Positions 8,930-16,810 of a stretch of DNA of 64,000 nucleotides are shown piece by piece. The notes below the pieces were generated by a model. That model saw only the letters and a program-made list of their open reading frames with translations. It did no database searches and had not been told where the DNA came from. Each line of letters opens with the position of its first letter. The first letter of the stretch is position 1. The stretch is from Niallia circulans NBRC 13626 (GTDB taxonomy: Bacteria > Bacillota > Bacilli > Bacillales > Cytobacillaceae). Where the stretch lies: assembly GCF_001591585.1 (NCBI RefSeq), contig NZ_BCVE01000009.1, forward strand, positions 1-64,000, written 5' to 3'. The position numbers were made by a program, and so were the translations under genes.

Positions 8930-9079
8930 TGAAAATCATCTCCTTTCTCTCCATATTACCGAATATAAACGATTTTTTCGAAAATTTAGTATTAAAATTT
9001 TAATTATTTACTTACCAACTCATAAAACGTTTCTATTTCATTAAAAATGGATATTAGTATCTTATATCTATCATAATAA

Positions 9080-9099
9080 CAATATCATTATCGATATTG
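9080..9099 (+). promoter_or_regulatory. dyad upstream of the SDR gene
   Basis: CAATATC and GATATTG form a perfect 7-base inverted repeat around six bases, directly upstream of the ribosome-binding site. It could be an operator or an mRNA hairpin; no regulator is assigned. Confidence 0.35.
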
Positions 9100-9117
9100 A
9101 TCGAGGAGGATACTAAA

Positions 9118-9900
9118 ATGAATGACCTTAAAAATAAAGTAGCGATAATTACCGGGGCAGCTTCCGGGATTGGAAAAGCAGCAGCCATCTCACTTGCAAA
9201 TAAAGGAATGAAAGTAGCACTAGTAGACTTAAATGCTGATGAGCTAGAAGAAGTGAAAGCAACGATTAATAAAAAAGGTCAAGAAGCGATCTCATTAGAA
9301 GCCAATGTCGCAGAGCCTCCTTCCATTCAACAGGCTATTGAGGAAACCGTAAAAAAATGGAATAGAATAGATACAGTTTTTATTAATGCGGGAATTAACG
9401 GGGCAGTGTCTTCTATTGAAGACCTGACACCCTCTGAATGGGATACAACCATTGAAACAAATTTGAAAAGTACATTTTTAACTGTTAAATATAGCATTCC
9501 CCATATGAAAACCAATGGTGGCAGTATTATTATAACAAGCAGTATTAACGGAAATCGCATTTTTAAAAACTTCGGAATGTCTGCTTATAGTACATCGAAA
9601 GCTGGACAAGTGGCATTTGGAAAAATGGCGGCATTAGAATTAGCCCAATACAAAATAAGAGTCAATATGATCTGCCCTGGAGCAATCGATACAAATATAG
9701 AAAAGAATACTTTTAAAGATGAAGAACACTTAAAAGAAATAACTATCCCTGTTGAATATCCAGACGGGAACCAACCATTGTCCCAGCAATCTGGAAGCGC
9801 TCAACAAGTAGCTGATTTAGTTTATTTCTTAAGTTCTGACTTATCTAATCATATTACTGGTACAGAAGTATATATAGACGGCGCTGAATCTCTCTTATAA
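9118..9900 (+). CDS. SDR family oxidoreductase
   Basis: A 260-residue classical short-chain dehydrogenase. The cofactor motif is TGAASGIGKAAA (about residues 13-24), followed by NAGINGA, ITSSINGNR and the catalytic YSTSKAGQ. The end SNHITGTEVYIDGAESLL is typical of the family. The start is the ATG at 9118, because GAGGAGG lies 7-13 bases before it; the in-frame TTG at 9097 precedes that site and is rejected. The substrate cannot be assigned. It is followed by a terminator. Confidence 0.9.
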   Translation: MNDLKNKVAIITGAASGIGKAAAISLANKGMKVALVDLNADELEEVKATINKKGQEAISLEANVAEPPSIQQAIEETVKKWNRIDTVFINAGINGAVSSIEDLTPSEWDTTIETNLKSTFLTVKYSIPHMKTNGGSIIITSSINGNRIFKNFGMSAYSTSKAGQVAFGKMAALELAQYKIRVNMICPGAIDTNIEKNTFKDEEHLKEITIPVEYPDGNQPLSQQSGSAQQVADLVYFLSSDLSNHITGTEVYIDGAESLL

Positions 9901-9908
9901 AATTCAAA

Positions 9909-9941
9909 AACCTGCCTATTTTGTTATTGGTAGGTTTTTTT
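9909..9941 (+). terminator. terminator after the SDR gene
   Basis: AACCTGCC pairs with GGTAGGTT (one G-U) and is followed by a run of T. Confidence 0.85.
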
Positions 9942-10038
9942 ATGCTAAAAAGTTGTCATGACTCTATCTGGCTCAATGAGATATTTTTTCTTTTCGCTAT
10001 GCTAAAATAAAGAAAATACGAAAAAGGAGAATCACTAG

Positions 10039-10788
10039 ATGAATGAAATCATACAACATTTAAAAAAACATCGATCTTATCGTAAATATCAAGATAAAGA
10101 AGTAAGTTTGGAATCACTGCACTCAATTATGGAAGCAGCACAAAGTGCCCCTTCTTGGATTAATGGACAGCATGTTACAGCCATCTTGGTTCGAGATAAG
10201 GATAGAAAGAGACATTTAGCTGAATTATGCGGGAATCAAAAGCATGTTGAAAATGCTCCGGTCTTCCTCATCTTTTGTGCTGATTTCTATCGAGCAAAGT
10301 TAGCTAGTGAAATGGAAGGAAAGGAGTTTAAAGCAATCGATGATGTTGATACGCTCTTAATTGGGGCTACGGATGTTGGTCTGGCCATACAAAATGCCAT
10401 TACTGCTGCCGAGTCACTCGGGTTAGGAACAGTTCCCATAGGAGGTATTCGTCGGAATTCTTTAGAGGTAATTGACTTCTTGCAATTACCTAGCTATGTC
10501 ATACCAATTGCTGGACTCTGCCTTGGATATCCTGATGGGGATCCCGGATTAAAACCTAGATTACCTTTACAAGGTGTTCTTCATGAAGAAAAGTATGATA
10601 GAAATCAACAGGAAATGCTTGAAAAATATAATCAAACATACAGCGAGTATTTAAAGAACAGAGGGGAAACCCCAGTGGGATGGACCAATCGCATTGCAAA
10701 CTTTTATGATAAATCCTACTACCCAAGTAATGCTAAAATGATTAAACAACAAGGATTCCTAGCGAAAGATATGCAAGATAACAATTAA
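10039..10788 (+). CDS. NfrA-family NADPH-dependent nitroreductase / flavin oxidoreductase
   Basis: A 249-residue FMN nitroreductase. HRSYRKYQDKEV at residues 11-22 forms the phosphate-binding start, AAQSAPSWINGQH at 33-45 the dimer/FMN region, and ESLGLGTVPIGGIRRN at about 124-139 the central flavin motif. Length and the extended C-terminal tail match the NfrA/NfsA group rather than short NfsB types. Such enzymes reduce FMN, nitroaromatics or quinones with NADPH. AAGGAG lies nine bases before the ATG. Monocistronic with its own terminator. Confidence 0.87.
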   Translation: MNEIIQHLKKHRSYRKYQDKEVSLESLHSIMEAAQSAPSWINGQHVTAILVRDKDRKRHLAELCGNQKHVENAPVFLIFCADFYRAKLASEMEGKEFKAIDDVDTLLIGATDVGLAIQNAITAAESLGLGTVPIGGIRRNSLEVIDFLQLPSYVIPIAGLCLGYPDGDPGLKPRLPLQGVLHEEKYDRNQQEMLEKYNQTYSEYLKNRGETPVGWTNRIANFYDKSYYPSNAKMIKQQGFLAKDMQDNN

Positions 10789-10796
10789 AATGAAAG

Positions 10797-10848
10797 TAGC
10801 TATTATTAAAATGGTTCTCATATCCCCGTTTTGTAATAGCTATTTTCT
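10797..10848 (+). terminator. terminator after the nitroreductase gene
   Basis: TAGCTATTA pairs with TAATAGCTA and is followed by TTTTCTTTATTTT. Confidence 0.7.
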
Positions 10849-10973
10849 TTATTTTATTTAGGGAAACTTATTCCAAAAGTAGTCCCTTTTTCTAACATAT
10901 GCACTATCCATTTCGCGTTAGAGAGGCAAAAACTTCTTAATTTATCCTTAAAATACTACCCTTTCTTTCATCT

Positions 10974-11031
10974 AAAAAAGGCAGCTTTCCTCTCCTTCAA
11001 TAAAAGGAAAAGGAATAACTGCCTCTTTTTT
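10974..11031 (-). terminator. terminator after the zincin gene
   Basis: GAGGCAG and CTGCCTTTTTT (minus strand) close a composite stem that also pairs TTCC/GGAA segments. It lies directly downstream of the stop codon at 11040. The plus strand also ends in T's, so it may work both ways. Confidence 0.75.
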
Positions 11032-11039
11032 ATACCAGT

Positions 11040-11408
11040 TTAGATTACTTCTGGAAGAATAAAATAATTCGCTAGTTTAGCATTTACATGTGTCTGCCAA
11101 TGATGTAATGGTACTCCATTCTTCTCTAATATTTTATAGGCATGAACCCACGCACTCATCTCTGCGTTGACACGATAAGACCAATCATGCAACCATTTAT
11201 CATGATCGAGGTCGCCATTGACATAATCAATAACATGGCCAATTTCATGTGCAAGTGCATAGATATTTTCCAATGAAAATTGATAAGGAACCGTTATATA
11301 CATATTTGTATTAAAACTAATTTTTTTTGTCGAATCATATACAACTTTGCATCCTAATTCTTCAGCAACCTCTACTACTTTCATAAATTTTTCTCTCGTA
11401 ACTTTCAT
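11040..11408 (-). CDS. stand-alone HExxH zinc metallopeptidase-like protein (ImmA/IrrE-like)
   Basis: A 122-residue protein containing ALAHEIGHVIDYVNG, with predicted zinc ligands His54 and His58, catalytic Glu55, and a likely third ligand Glu83 in NAEMSAWVHA. This arrangement resembles ImmA/IrrE-type (COG2856) gluzincins, but there is no DNA-binding or sensor domain and no adjacent repressor gene. The substrate is unknown. No strong ribosome-binding site precedes the ATG, and the gene is flanked by terminators. The motif is clear; the biological role is not. Confidence 0.7.
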   Translation of the reverse strand: MKVTREKFMKVVEVAEELGCKVVYDSTKKISFNTNMYITVPYQFSLENIYALAHEIGHVIDYVNGDLDHDKWLHDWSYRVNAEMSAWVHAYKILEKNGVPLHHWQTHVNAKLANYFILPEVI

Positions 11409-11459
11409 TCACATTTTCCCCTTTACCAAAATTTTCTATACCAAAAAATATATATTTAT

Positions 11460-11484
11460 GTTTATTATGTTCAAATTCGGCTAT
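11460..11484 (+). promoter_or_regulatory. probable sigma-B promoter of gsiB
   Basis: GTTTAT (11460-11465), a 13-base spacer and GGCTAT (11479-11484). The sigma-B consensus is GTTTAA-N12-15-GGGTAT, so each hexamer has one mismatch. gsiB is a classical sigma-B gene in B. subtilis. Confidence 0.65.
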
Positions 11485-11531
11485 ATAACCAATGTAACGT
11501 TAATTAAAAATCTTTAATAGGAGTGATAGAA

Positions 11532-11843
11532 ATGGCAGACAACAAAATGAGCAGAGAAGAAGCAGGTAGAAAAGGCGGAGAAGCTACTTCTAAAAATCAC
11601 GACAAGGATTTTTATCAAGAAATCGGACAAAAAGGTGGACAAGCTACTTCTGAAAACCACGACAAAGAATTCTACCAAGAAATCGGTAAAAAAGGTGGAG
11701 AAACCACTGCTGAAAACCACGACAAGGAATTCTACCAAGAAATCGGTAAAAAGGGTGGAGAAGCTACTTCTGAAAACCACGATAAAGACTTCTACCAAGA
11801 AATTGGTCGAAAAGGTGGAAATTCACGTAACGACAATAATTAA
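11532..11843 (+). CDS. gsiB: general stress protein GsiB (KGG-repeat, LEA-like)
   Basis: A 103-residue hydrophilic protein built from four 20-residue repeats of the type KGGEATSENHDKEFYQEIGK (first KGG at residue 14), ended by a fifth KGGNSRN. It matches B. subtilis GsiB, which has five repeats. Such proteins are disordered and protect against desiccation and stress. The start is the ATG at 11532, preceded by AGGAG at 8 bases; the GTG at 11523 is too close to that site. A sigma-B-like promoter lies upstream. The reverse-strand ORF here is a shadow. Confidence 0.95.
   Translation: MADNKMSREEAGRKGGEATSKNHDKDFYQEIGQKGGQATSENHDKEFYQEIGKKGGETTAENHDKEFYQEIGKKGGEATSENHDKDFYQEIGRKGGNSRNDNN
11569..11824 (+). 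repeat. 60-bp tandem coding repeats in gsiB
   Basis: Four near-identical 60-base units encode the KGG repeats. They contain the recurrent segments AAAAGGTGGA and GAAAACCACGA. They are in frame, with no spacers, so they are not a CRISPR. Copy number is expected to vary between strains. Confidence 0.9.
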
Positions 11844-11966
11844 TAGATACAGAAATATCCACTCACCCATAGTAGGATATGGGTAACAACCAAGTGGAAA
11901 TTCCACCAAAACTAGTTAAATAATTAAAGTAATGAAGGATAAAAACTGAGAAACAACCATTTAAGT

Positions 11967-12012
11967 GGCTGACCTGTACAAGATCAATTCTTTGTATTAG
12001 GTCAGCCCTTTT
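11967..12012 (+). terminator. terminator downstream of gsiB
   Basis: GGCTGACCT pairs with AGGTCAGCC, extended by TACAA/TTGTA, followed by CTTTT. It lies 120 bases after gsiB. The following 12013-12350 is AT-rich and shows no further gene. Confidence 0.7.
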
Positions 12013-12362
12013 ACATTATTATATTATATATTATTCAGAAAAGTTATTCAAAGATTTGATTTTGATTTTTGTTAGCACTTAATAAATAACAAACTCCTTT
12101 TTCCCGTTTTTAATTCTTTCCATATTATATCTTTGTTCAGATAATTTGTAATTTAATGCTATTATTTCCATACAACATTTGTTACAATATTTTTGTTGAG
12201 TTTTACAAATTTCGATAATCTACTCTCTTTAACACGATAAATATAATATAATCTAATATACCTATTAAAATAACATTATTTATGATTTAAAATAACTATA
12301 ATTGAGATTTTTATAGATTATATTAATCTATTTTTATTGTAAATAGAGAGAGGGAGTAAATC

Positions 12363-13286
12363 GTGGGCATCATGAATGCAGGTGAGTTTATAGAAACCGT
12401 TTATTTTAAAGGTCTCCAAATTTCGTTAATGGCCGCTGGAGATGGAACCGAAGTAATCTATCATAAATTACAACCCGGTTCTAGTTGGGCACTTGGCCCG
12501 GAAGAGAATTGGACTGGTCTTGAATTTATATATATACTCTCTGGAAAATTACTTTATCATACGGATGAAAGAACAATCGAATTAAGTACTGGACAATCTT
12601 TCTCTGAGAGTCCCATAATGAAATTCACCAATTTTTATTCTCAGGAAGAAACTGAGTTTATATATGTAACAAGTCAGCCAGTTTTTCATAATTATAGCAA
12701 ACTTTCTAAAGATTTAATGGAATTAGCCATATCTATTGAGGAGAAAGATGGCTATACCGTTGATCATTGTGAAAGAATTAAACATTATTCCATGTTGGTG
12801 GGAAAAGCACTAGAATTGTCCACTAAACAAATTACACTGTTAAATCTCGCCTCGTTTTTTCATGATGTTGGAAAGGTTAGAGTCCCATTAGAAATTCTTC
12901 AAAAACCTAGTAAGTTAACTAGTGAAGAATGGGAGATTATGAAAAAACATACCACATTTGGAAGACAGTTATTAGAAGAAGCGAACATCCCTCTATTAAA
13001 TGAAATTGCATTAATTGTTGAACAGCATCATGAAAGATATGATGGAAAAGGTTATCCAAAAGGTCTGAAAGAAGATGAGATTACCATCGAATCTGCAATT
13101 ATATCAGTTGTTGATTCCTTTGATGCAATGACTACAGACAGAGTATATAAAAAGGGCAAATCTGCCGAAGAAGCTTTTCAAGAAATTTTAAATAACCGGG
13201 GTACTATGTATCACCCTAAAGTGGTCGATACTTTTATAGCACTAAAAGAAGAAATAATTAAATATGAAAAAGGAGAGAGCTTATGA
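12363..13286 (+). CDS. cupin/HD-GYP domain phosphodiesterase
   Basis: A 307-residue cytoplasmic protein. Residues about 10-105 form a cupin-like beta barrel (LEFIYILSGKLLYH at 53-66, then TIELSTGQSF). Residues 115-300 form an HD-GYP domain with His167-Asp168 in FFHDVGK and the full signature HHERYDGKGYP at 222-232. HD-GYP enzymes hydrolyse cyclic di-GMP; the cupin probably senses a ligand. It starts at GTG, six bases after GAGGGAG. Its last four bases overlap the next gene (ATGA), implying coupling. Confidence 0.88.
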   Translation: MGIMNAGEFIETVYFKGLQISLMAAGDGTEVIYHKLQPGSSWALGPEENWTGLEFIYILSGKLLYHTDERTIELSTGQSFSESPIMKFTNFYSQEETEFIYVTSQPVFHNYSKLSKDLMELAISIEEKDGYTVDHCERIKHYSMLVGKALELSTKQITLLNLASFFHDVGKVRVPLEILQKPSKLTSEEWEIMKKHTTFGRQLLEEANIPLLNEIALIVEQHHERYDGKGYPKGLKEDEITIESAIISVVDSFDAMTTDRVYKKGKSAEEAFQEILNNRGTMYHPKVVDTFIALKEEIIKYEKGESL

Positions 13287-13603
13287 AAAAATTAGTATGG
13301 AGTTTATTAGCTGTAGTATTAATTGTATCCTTTCAAGTAAAGCCTGCTGAAGCTGCTTACCTACCTGAGTATGACAAATACATCGAAGTCTCTTATGATC
13401 AAGCAAGACAAATTGCAGATGCACTTGGACTCAAAAATGTACCACTAGGTGAACAAACTGCCCAGATTTCTTTTGATGTTCAAGAAAAAGTTATCGCGAA
13501 AATCGAAAAAATCCTTGGTAAAGAAATTGACCGTTACTATATTTGGTTAACAGTTAACGGCGAAAAAGTCCTCGGAATTGACCCTCCAATTCCACAAGCT
13601 TAA
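13283..13603 (+). CDS. small secreted protein of unknown function
   Basis: A 106-residue protein with a clear Sec signal peptide: MKK, a hydrophobic core to about residue 19, then KPAEAA, giving probable cleavage after AEA near 24. The mature part is a compact, charged domain of about 80 residues with no recognised motif. AAAGGAGAG precedes the ATG inside the upstream gene, and the start overlaps that gene's stop by four bases. Coupling to an HD-GYP phosphodiesterase suggests a cell-surface output or partner; this is inference. Confidence 0.8.
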   Translation: MKKLVWSLLAVVLIVSFQVKPAEAAYLPEYDKYIEVSYDQARQIADALGLKNVPLGEQTAQISFDVQEKVIAKIEKILGKEIDRYYIWLTVNGEKVLGIDPPIPQA

Positions 13604-13606
13604 TAC

Positions 13607-13647
13607 AAAAAAGCATCGAAGGCATAATCGGTTTCGATGCTTTTTTA
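13607..13647 (+). terminator. terminator of the HD-GYP operon
   Basis: AAAAAAGCATCGAA pairs with TTTCGATGCTTTTTT around 11 bases. Confidence 0.9.
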
Positions 13648-13685
13648 TCCTTATATCCTAATAGCCTTTACTTAGACTTCCATAT

Positions 13686-13796
13686 TTACGTAAAATTAAT
13701 AAGTAACTTTATCCATCCAAAAAAAGAAATCCATAATGGGATACTAATAATAACTCCCCATTTTAGTCCATTAAAAAAGTTTGTTTGTTCTTCCAT
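13686..13796 (-). CDS. 36-residue single-helix membrane protein
   Basis: A short frame: MEEQTNFFNGLKWGVIISIP, then about 16 mostly hydrophobic residues (LWISFFGW, KLLINFT). It has a polar N-terminus and one transmembrane helix. AAGGAGTGG sits about eight bases before the ATG, a strong ribosome site. A -10 hexamer (TATAAT, 13836-13841) and a cre-like site (13844-13857) lie upstream, which supports a real transcribed gene. No family is recognised. It is well below usual annotation length limits. Confidence 0.6.
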   Translation of the reverse strand: MEEQTNFFNGLKWGVIISIPLWISFFGWIKLLINFT

Positions 13797-13835
13797 CGTT
13801 ATCCACTCCTTATTAGTAAGTAGATCTATACATTT

Positions 13836-13857
13836 ATTATATCAGAAAACGCTTTCA
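13836..13857 (-). promoter_or_regulatory. -10 element with overlapping cre-like (CcpA) site
   Basis: The minus strand reads TGAAAGCGTTTTCT (plus 13844-13857), matching the cre consensus TGWAARCGYTWNCA at 13 of 14 positions. TATAAT follows two bases later (plus 13836-13841). A cre at this position would allow catabolite repression of the 36-residue ORF. The -35 is weak. The rest of 13860-14010 shows nothing else. Confidence 0.55.
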
Positions 13858-14009
13858 TTATTACTGATTTTCTTATAACCTCTATGCTTATATTATTAAT
13901 TTGTATACCTTTATAAAATTATTCTCTATTTTTAGCAAGTTTAAACATACAATTTTTAACTAACATGGATAATATCGTAATTTTTAACCGCTGCCTTAAT
14001 TTTAGGTAT

Positions 14010-14036
14010 GAAAAAAACCCGAAATCTCTTTCGGGT
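14010..14036 (-). terminator. terminator of ade
   Basis: The minus strand reads ACCCGAAA-GAGA-TTTCGGGT followed by seven T. It lies about 100 bases after the ade stop. Confidence 0.85.
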
Positions 14037-14134
14037 AAAATATATTTTAAGAGGGGAAACTCTTAACCTGTTTATAGAATACCGAATAATTATGAACAAA
14101 TAATGAACAAAAGATTAAAAAATAAAAAAATCTA

Positions 14135-15871
14135 TTATAAATTAAGGGATATATCTTTATAGGAAAATGATTGAAAGTCGAATAGTCCTTTATCTGTTAA
14201 TTTCAAGGCAGGAATTACCGTTAATGATAAAAAAGATAAAGTTAAGAATGGATTAAAGGTATCATACCCTTGCAGAATTTGGACCTTATGATTTAATATT
14301 TTTAGTTGTTCGTACACGGTTAAATAATCTTGATCAGAAATCAATCCAGCTATTGGTAAGGGAAGTGTCGCTACAACTTTACCTTCTGATACTACAACGA
14401 TTCCTCCCTTTATTTCTTGTAACTCTTGAATAGCAGATAGTAAATCAGCATCGTTTGTGCCAACTGCAACAATATTATGGGAATCGTGAGAAATGGTCGT
14501 GGCTATTGCACCTCTTTTAAAGCCAAATCCTTTCACAATCGCTTTTCCAATATTCCCAGTTTGATGATGTCTCTCGACTACTACAAGTTTTAGTTGATCC
14601 TTTTCTAATGATGGCTGAAAATAGCCATCTACTACTGGTACTTTTTCGATTACTTCCTTCGTTACAATACTATTAGGAATAATTTCGATTATATGGCATC
14701 TCTCAGAAGTTAATGGTAGCTTTAAGTCAGCTGATGACACTTTTGCACAATTTATTGTCGGTAAATTCGTACCCAAATAGGATGGTTTGAAGCGTTCCAC
14801 TTCTCTTCTTAATTTTCCCTTTTCCACCACACATTGACCATTTCTATATACACTATGAATGGAAAATTCCTCAAGATTATCTAAAAGTAGAAAATCTGCG
14901 CGGTAACCTGGAGAAACTGCCCCGATCGAATCTAACTGAAAACATTCGGCAGCATTAATGGTGGCCATTTGAATAGCAATAATCGGATCTAGTCCTTCTT
15001 GTATCGCTAATCGTACGCTATGATTTACACTCCCCTCTTCCACTAAATCATCTACCAATTTATCATCTGTTACAAACAAACATCTTCGCGAATTTCTCAT
15101 TGTTATTGCAGGTAATAAAGCCTTTAAATCTTTCGCAACCGTTCCCTCTCTTATCATCAGATACATTCCTAAATCTAACCGATCTTTTGCTTCTTGTAGT
15201 GTGGTTGCTTCATGATCATTTCGAATTTCAGCTGCGCTATATACATTTAATTTCTCTCTTTCAATTCCAGCAGCATGACCATCCATTAAACGATTTTGTT
15301 TTTTTGTCAAAATAAATTTATCTATCATATCTGACTGCGTTTCATAAACAGATGGAAAATCCATTATTTCTGCTAAGCCAAGTACTCTATCATATGAATA
15401 AAAGGGTGCTAAATCCTTTGCATATAGTGTTGCTCCATTTGAATCCTCTGGAACTGCAGGAACACAAGATGGTAACATGACACGAATATCTATCGGAAGA
15501 TCTTCTGATGCATCCAGCATATATTGAATCCCCGCTGCCCCTGCCACATTTGCAATCTCATGCGGATCTGTGATAACAGTCGTTACACCATGCAATAATA
15601 ATATTTTGGCAAATTCTTGCGGTGTAAGCATACTGCTTTCTATATGTACATGGCCATCAATGAGGCCCGGAACGATATATTTGCCTTCGGCATCAATTAT
15701 TTGTTTCCCTTTATAGCTTCCAATTCCTGCTATTCTATCATCTGCAATTGCTACATCCCCATCCATTAGTTCTCCTGTAAAAACATTAACAATTTTACCA
15801 TTTGTAATTACTATATCAGCTGGCTCTTTTTTGGCAGAAATTCTAATCCTTTTCTCCAATTTAGCTCTCAA
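14135..15871 (-). CDS. ade: adenine deaminase
   Basis: A 578-residue amidohydrolase of the AdeC family that converts adenine to hypoxanthine and ammonia in purine salvage. Visible metal-binding motifs are GLIDGHVHIESSM (about 70-82), the TDPHEIANV loop and MDGHAAG. The C-terminal region typical of this family carries KRGAIATTISHDSHNIVAVG. The start is TTG (15869-15871), eight bases after AAAGGGGG. It is a single gene with its own terminator. No purine riboswitch was seen upstream. Confidence 0.95.
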   Translation of the reverse strand: MRAKLEKRIRISAKKEPADIVITNGKIVNVFTGELMDGDVAIADDRIAGIGSYKGKQIIDAEGKYIVPGLIDGHVHIESSMLTPQEFAKILLLHGVTTVITDPHEIANVAGAAGIQYMLDASEDLPIDIRVMLPSCVPAVPEDSNGATLYAKDLAPFYSYDRVLGLAEIMDFPSVYETQSDMIDKFILTKKQNRLMDGHAAGIEREKLNVYSAAEIRNDHEATTLQEAKDRLDLGMYLMIREGTVAKDLKALLPAITMRNSRRCLFVTDDKLVDDLVEEGSVNHSVRLAIQEGLDPIIAIQMATINAAECFQLDSIGAVSPGYRADFLLLDNLEEFSIHSVYRNGQCVVEKGKLRREVERFKPSYLGTNLPTINCAKVSSADLKLPLTSERCHIIEIIPNSIVTKEVIEKVPVVDGYFQPSLEKDQLKLVVVERHHQTGNIGKAIVKGFGFKRGAIATTISHDSHNIVAVGTNDADLLSAIQELQEIKGGIVVVSEGKVVATLPLPIAGLISDQDYLTVYEQLKILNHKVQILQGYDTFNPFLTLSFLSLTVIPALKLTDKGLFDFQSFSYKDISLNL

Positions 15872-16242
15872 GTCTGAATCCCCCTTTTTTATTCTGAATA
15901 TTCACATTTTTAAAATTAAGCCACTACCACTTGAAAAGAATGAAACTATTTTATAATTTCTTAAAAACTCTACTATAAAGAACTTTATTTCCTGAAGTAA
16001 ATCAAAGAATAACCAAAATAGAAAGGGTATAATGAAGAATTATTTACGAAAGCTAGATGATAATAACTTTAACTTAAATATATTTTTATTATTTTAATAT
16101 ATGTTGGTTTAATTTTCAATGAGTAAGAGTAATAAAACATATACATGCTTTCTATATTCCTTAAACAAAATATAAAATTAGTGGTAAGATAATTACGTGT
16201 CATTACTATCGTTAGAGTTGTTAAGAAAGGAGATATATCTTT
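15872..16242. other. divergent intergenic region ade / chrA
   Basis: 371 AT-rich bases separating the divergent ade and chromate transporter genes. They must hold both promoters, but I see no convincing consensus pair, riboswitch or operator. AAGGAG at 16226-16231 is the ribosome site of the first chrA gene. Confidence 0.5.
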
Positions 16243-16809
16243 ATGTATAAAGATTTAATTCTAGGCATGCTTCGGGCTGGCATTTTCGGCTTTGGTGGTG
16301 GTCCTTCTGTTATTCCTCTGTTTCGTCACGAAGCAGTAACAAAATATAAGTGGATGGCTAATGATGAATTTGGGGATGCTTTAGCAATTGCGAATACACT
16401 TCCTGGACCTATTGCCACAAAATTAGCTGCCTATATAGGTTATCATCAAAAAGGGATAATCGGAGCAATCATAAGCGTAATCGTTCATATACTACCGACT
16501 TGTTTAGCAATGGTATTCTTATTTTCCTTTATCTCTATCCTCAGTCATTCACCAATAATAACAAGTATGATTGGAGCAGTCGTTCCTGTCATTGCCGTTA
16601 TGCTTGGCTTAATGGCATATGAGTTTGGAGAAAAGGCGGTCAAAGGATTAGGAATCTATGCTGGAATTGGATTAACACTTGTCTGCCTTCTATTGCTACA
16701 AGTATTTTCCATACATCCAGGTATTGTTGTACTTATTTTTCTTATCTATGGAGCATTCCATTTTAAATTAAAAGATAAACTTCTACATAACAAAGAAAGA
16801 GGCATATAA
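16243..16809 (+). CDS. chromate transporter subunit, short-chain CHR family (first)
   Basis: A 188-residue membrane protein with about five to six helices. It carries the CHR signatures FGFGGGPSVIPLFRHEAV (15-32) and ANTLPGPIATKLAAYIGY near 51-68. In the short-chain CHR group two homologous half-length proteins are encoded as a pair and assemble into one transporter, which effluxes chromate or related oxyanions. The second half starts one base after this gene's stop. A long-chain ChrA would be about 400 residues in one chain. Confidence 0.9.
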   Translation: MYKDLILGMLRAGIFGFGGGPSVIPLFRHEAVTKYKWMANDEFGDALAIANTLPGPIATKLAAYIGYHQKGIIGAIISVIVHILPTCLAMVFLFSFISILSHSPIITSMIGAVVPVIAVMLGLMAYEFGEKAVKGLGIYAGIGLTLVCLLLLQVFSIHPGIVVLIFLIYGAFHFKLKDKLLHNKERGI

Positions 16810-16810
16810 G

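Noticed and set aside
11514-11798. Reverse-strand ORF of 94 codons opposite gsiB
   Set aside because: It is the antisense shadow of the 60-base gsiB repeats, and gsiB itself matches its family exactly.
11569-11824. Regular repeats that could suggest a CRISPR array
   Set aside because: The units are contiguous, in frame and encode the KGG repeats; there are no unique spacers or cas genes.
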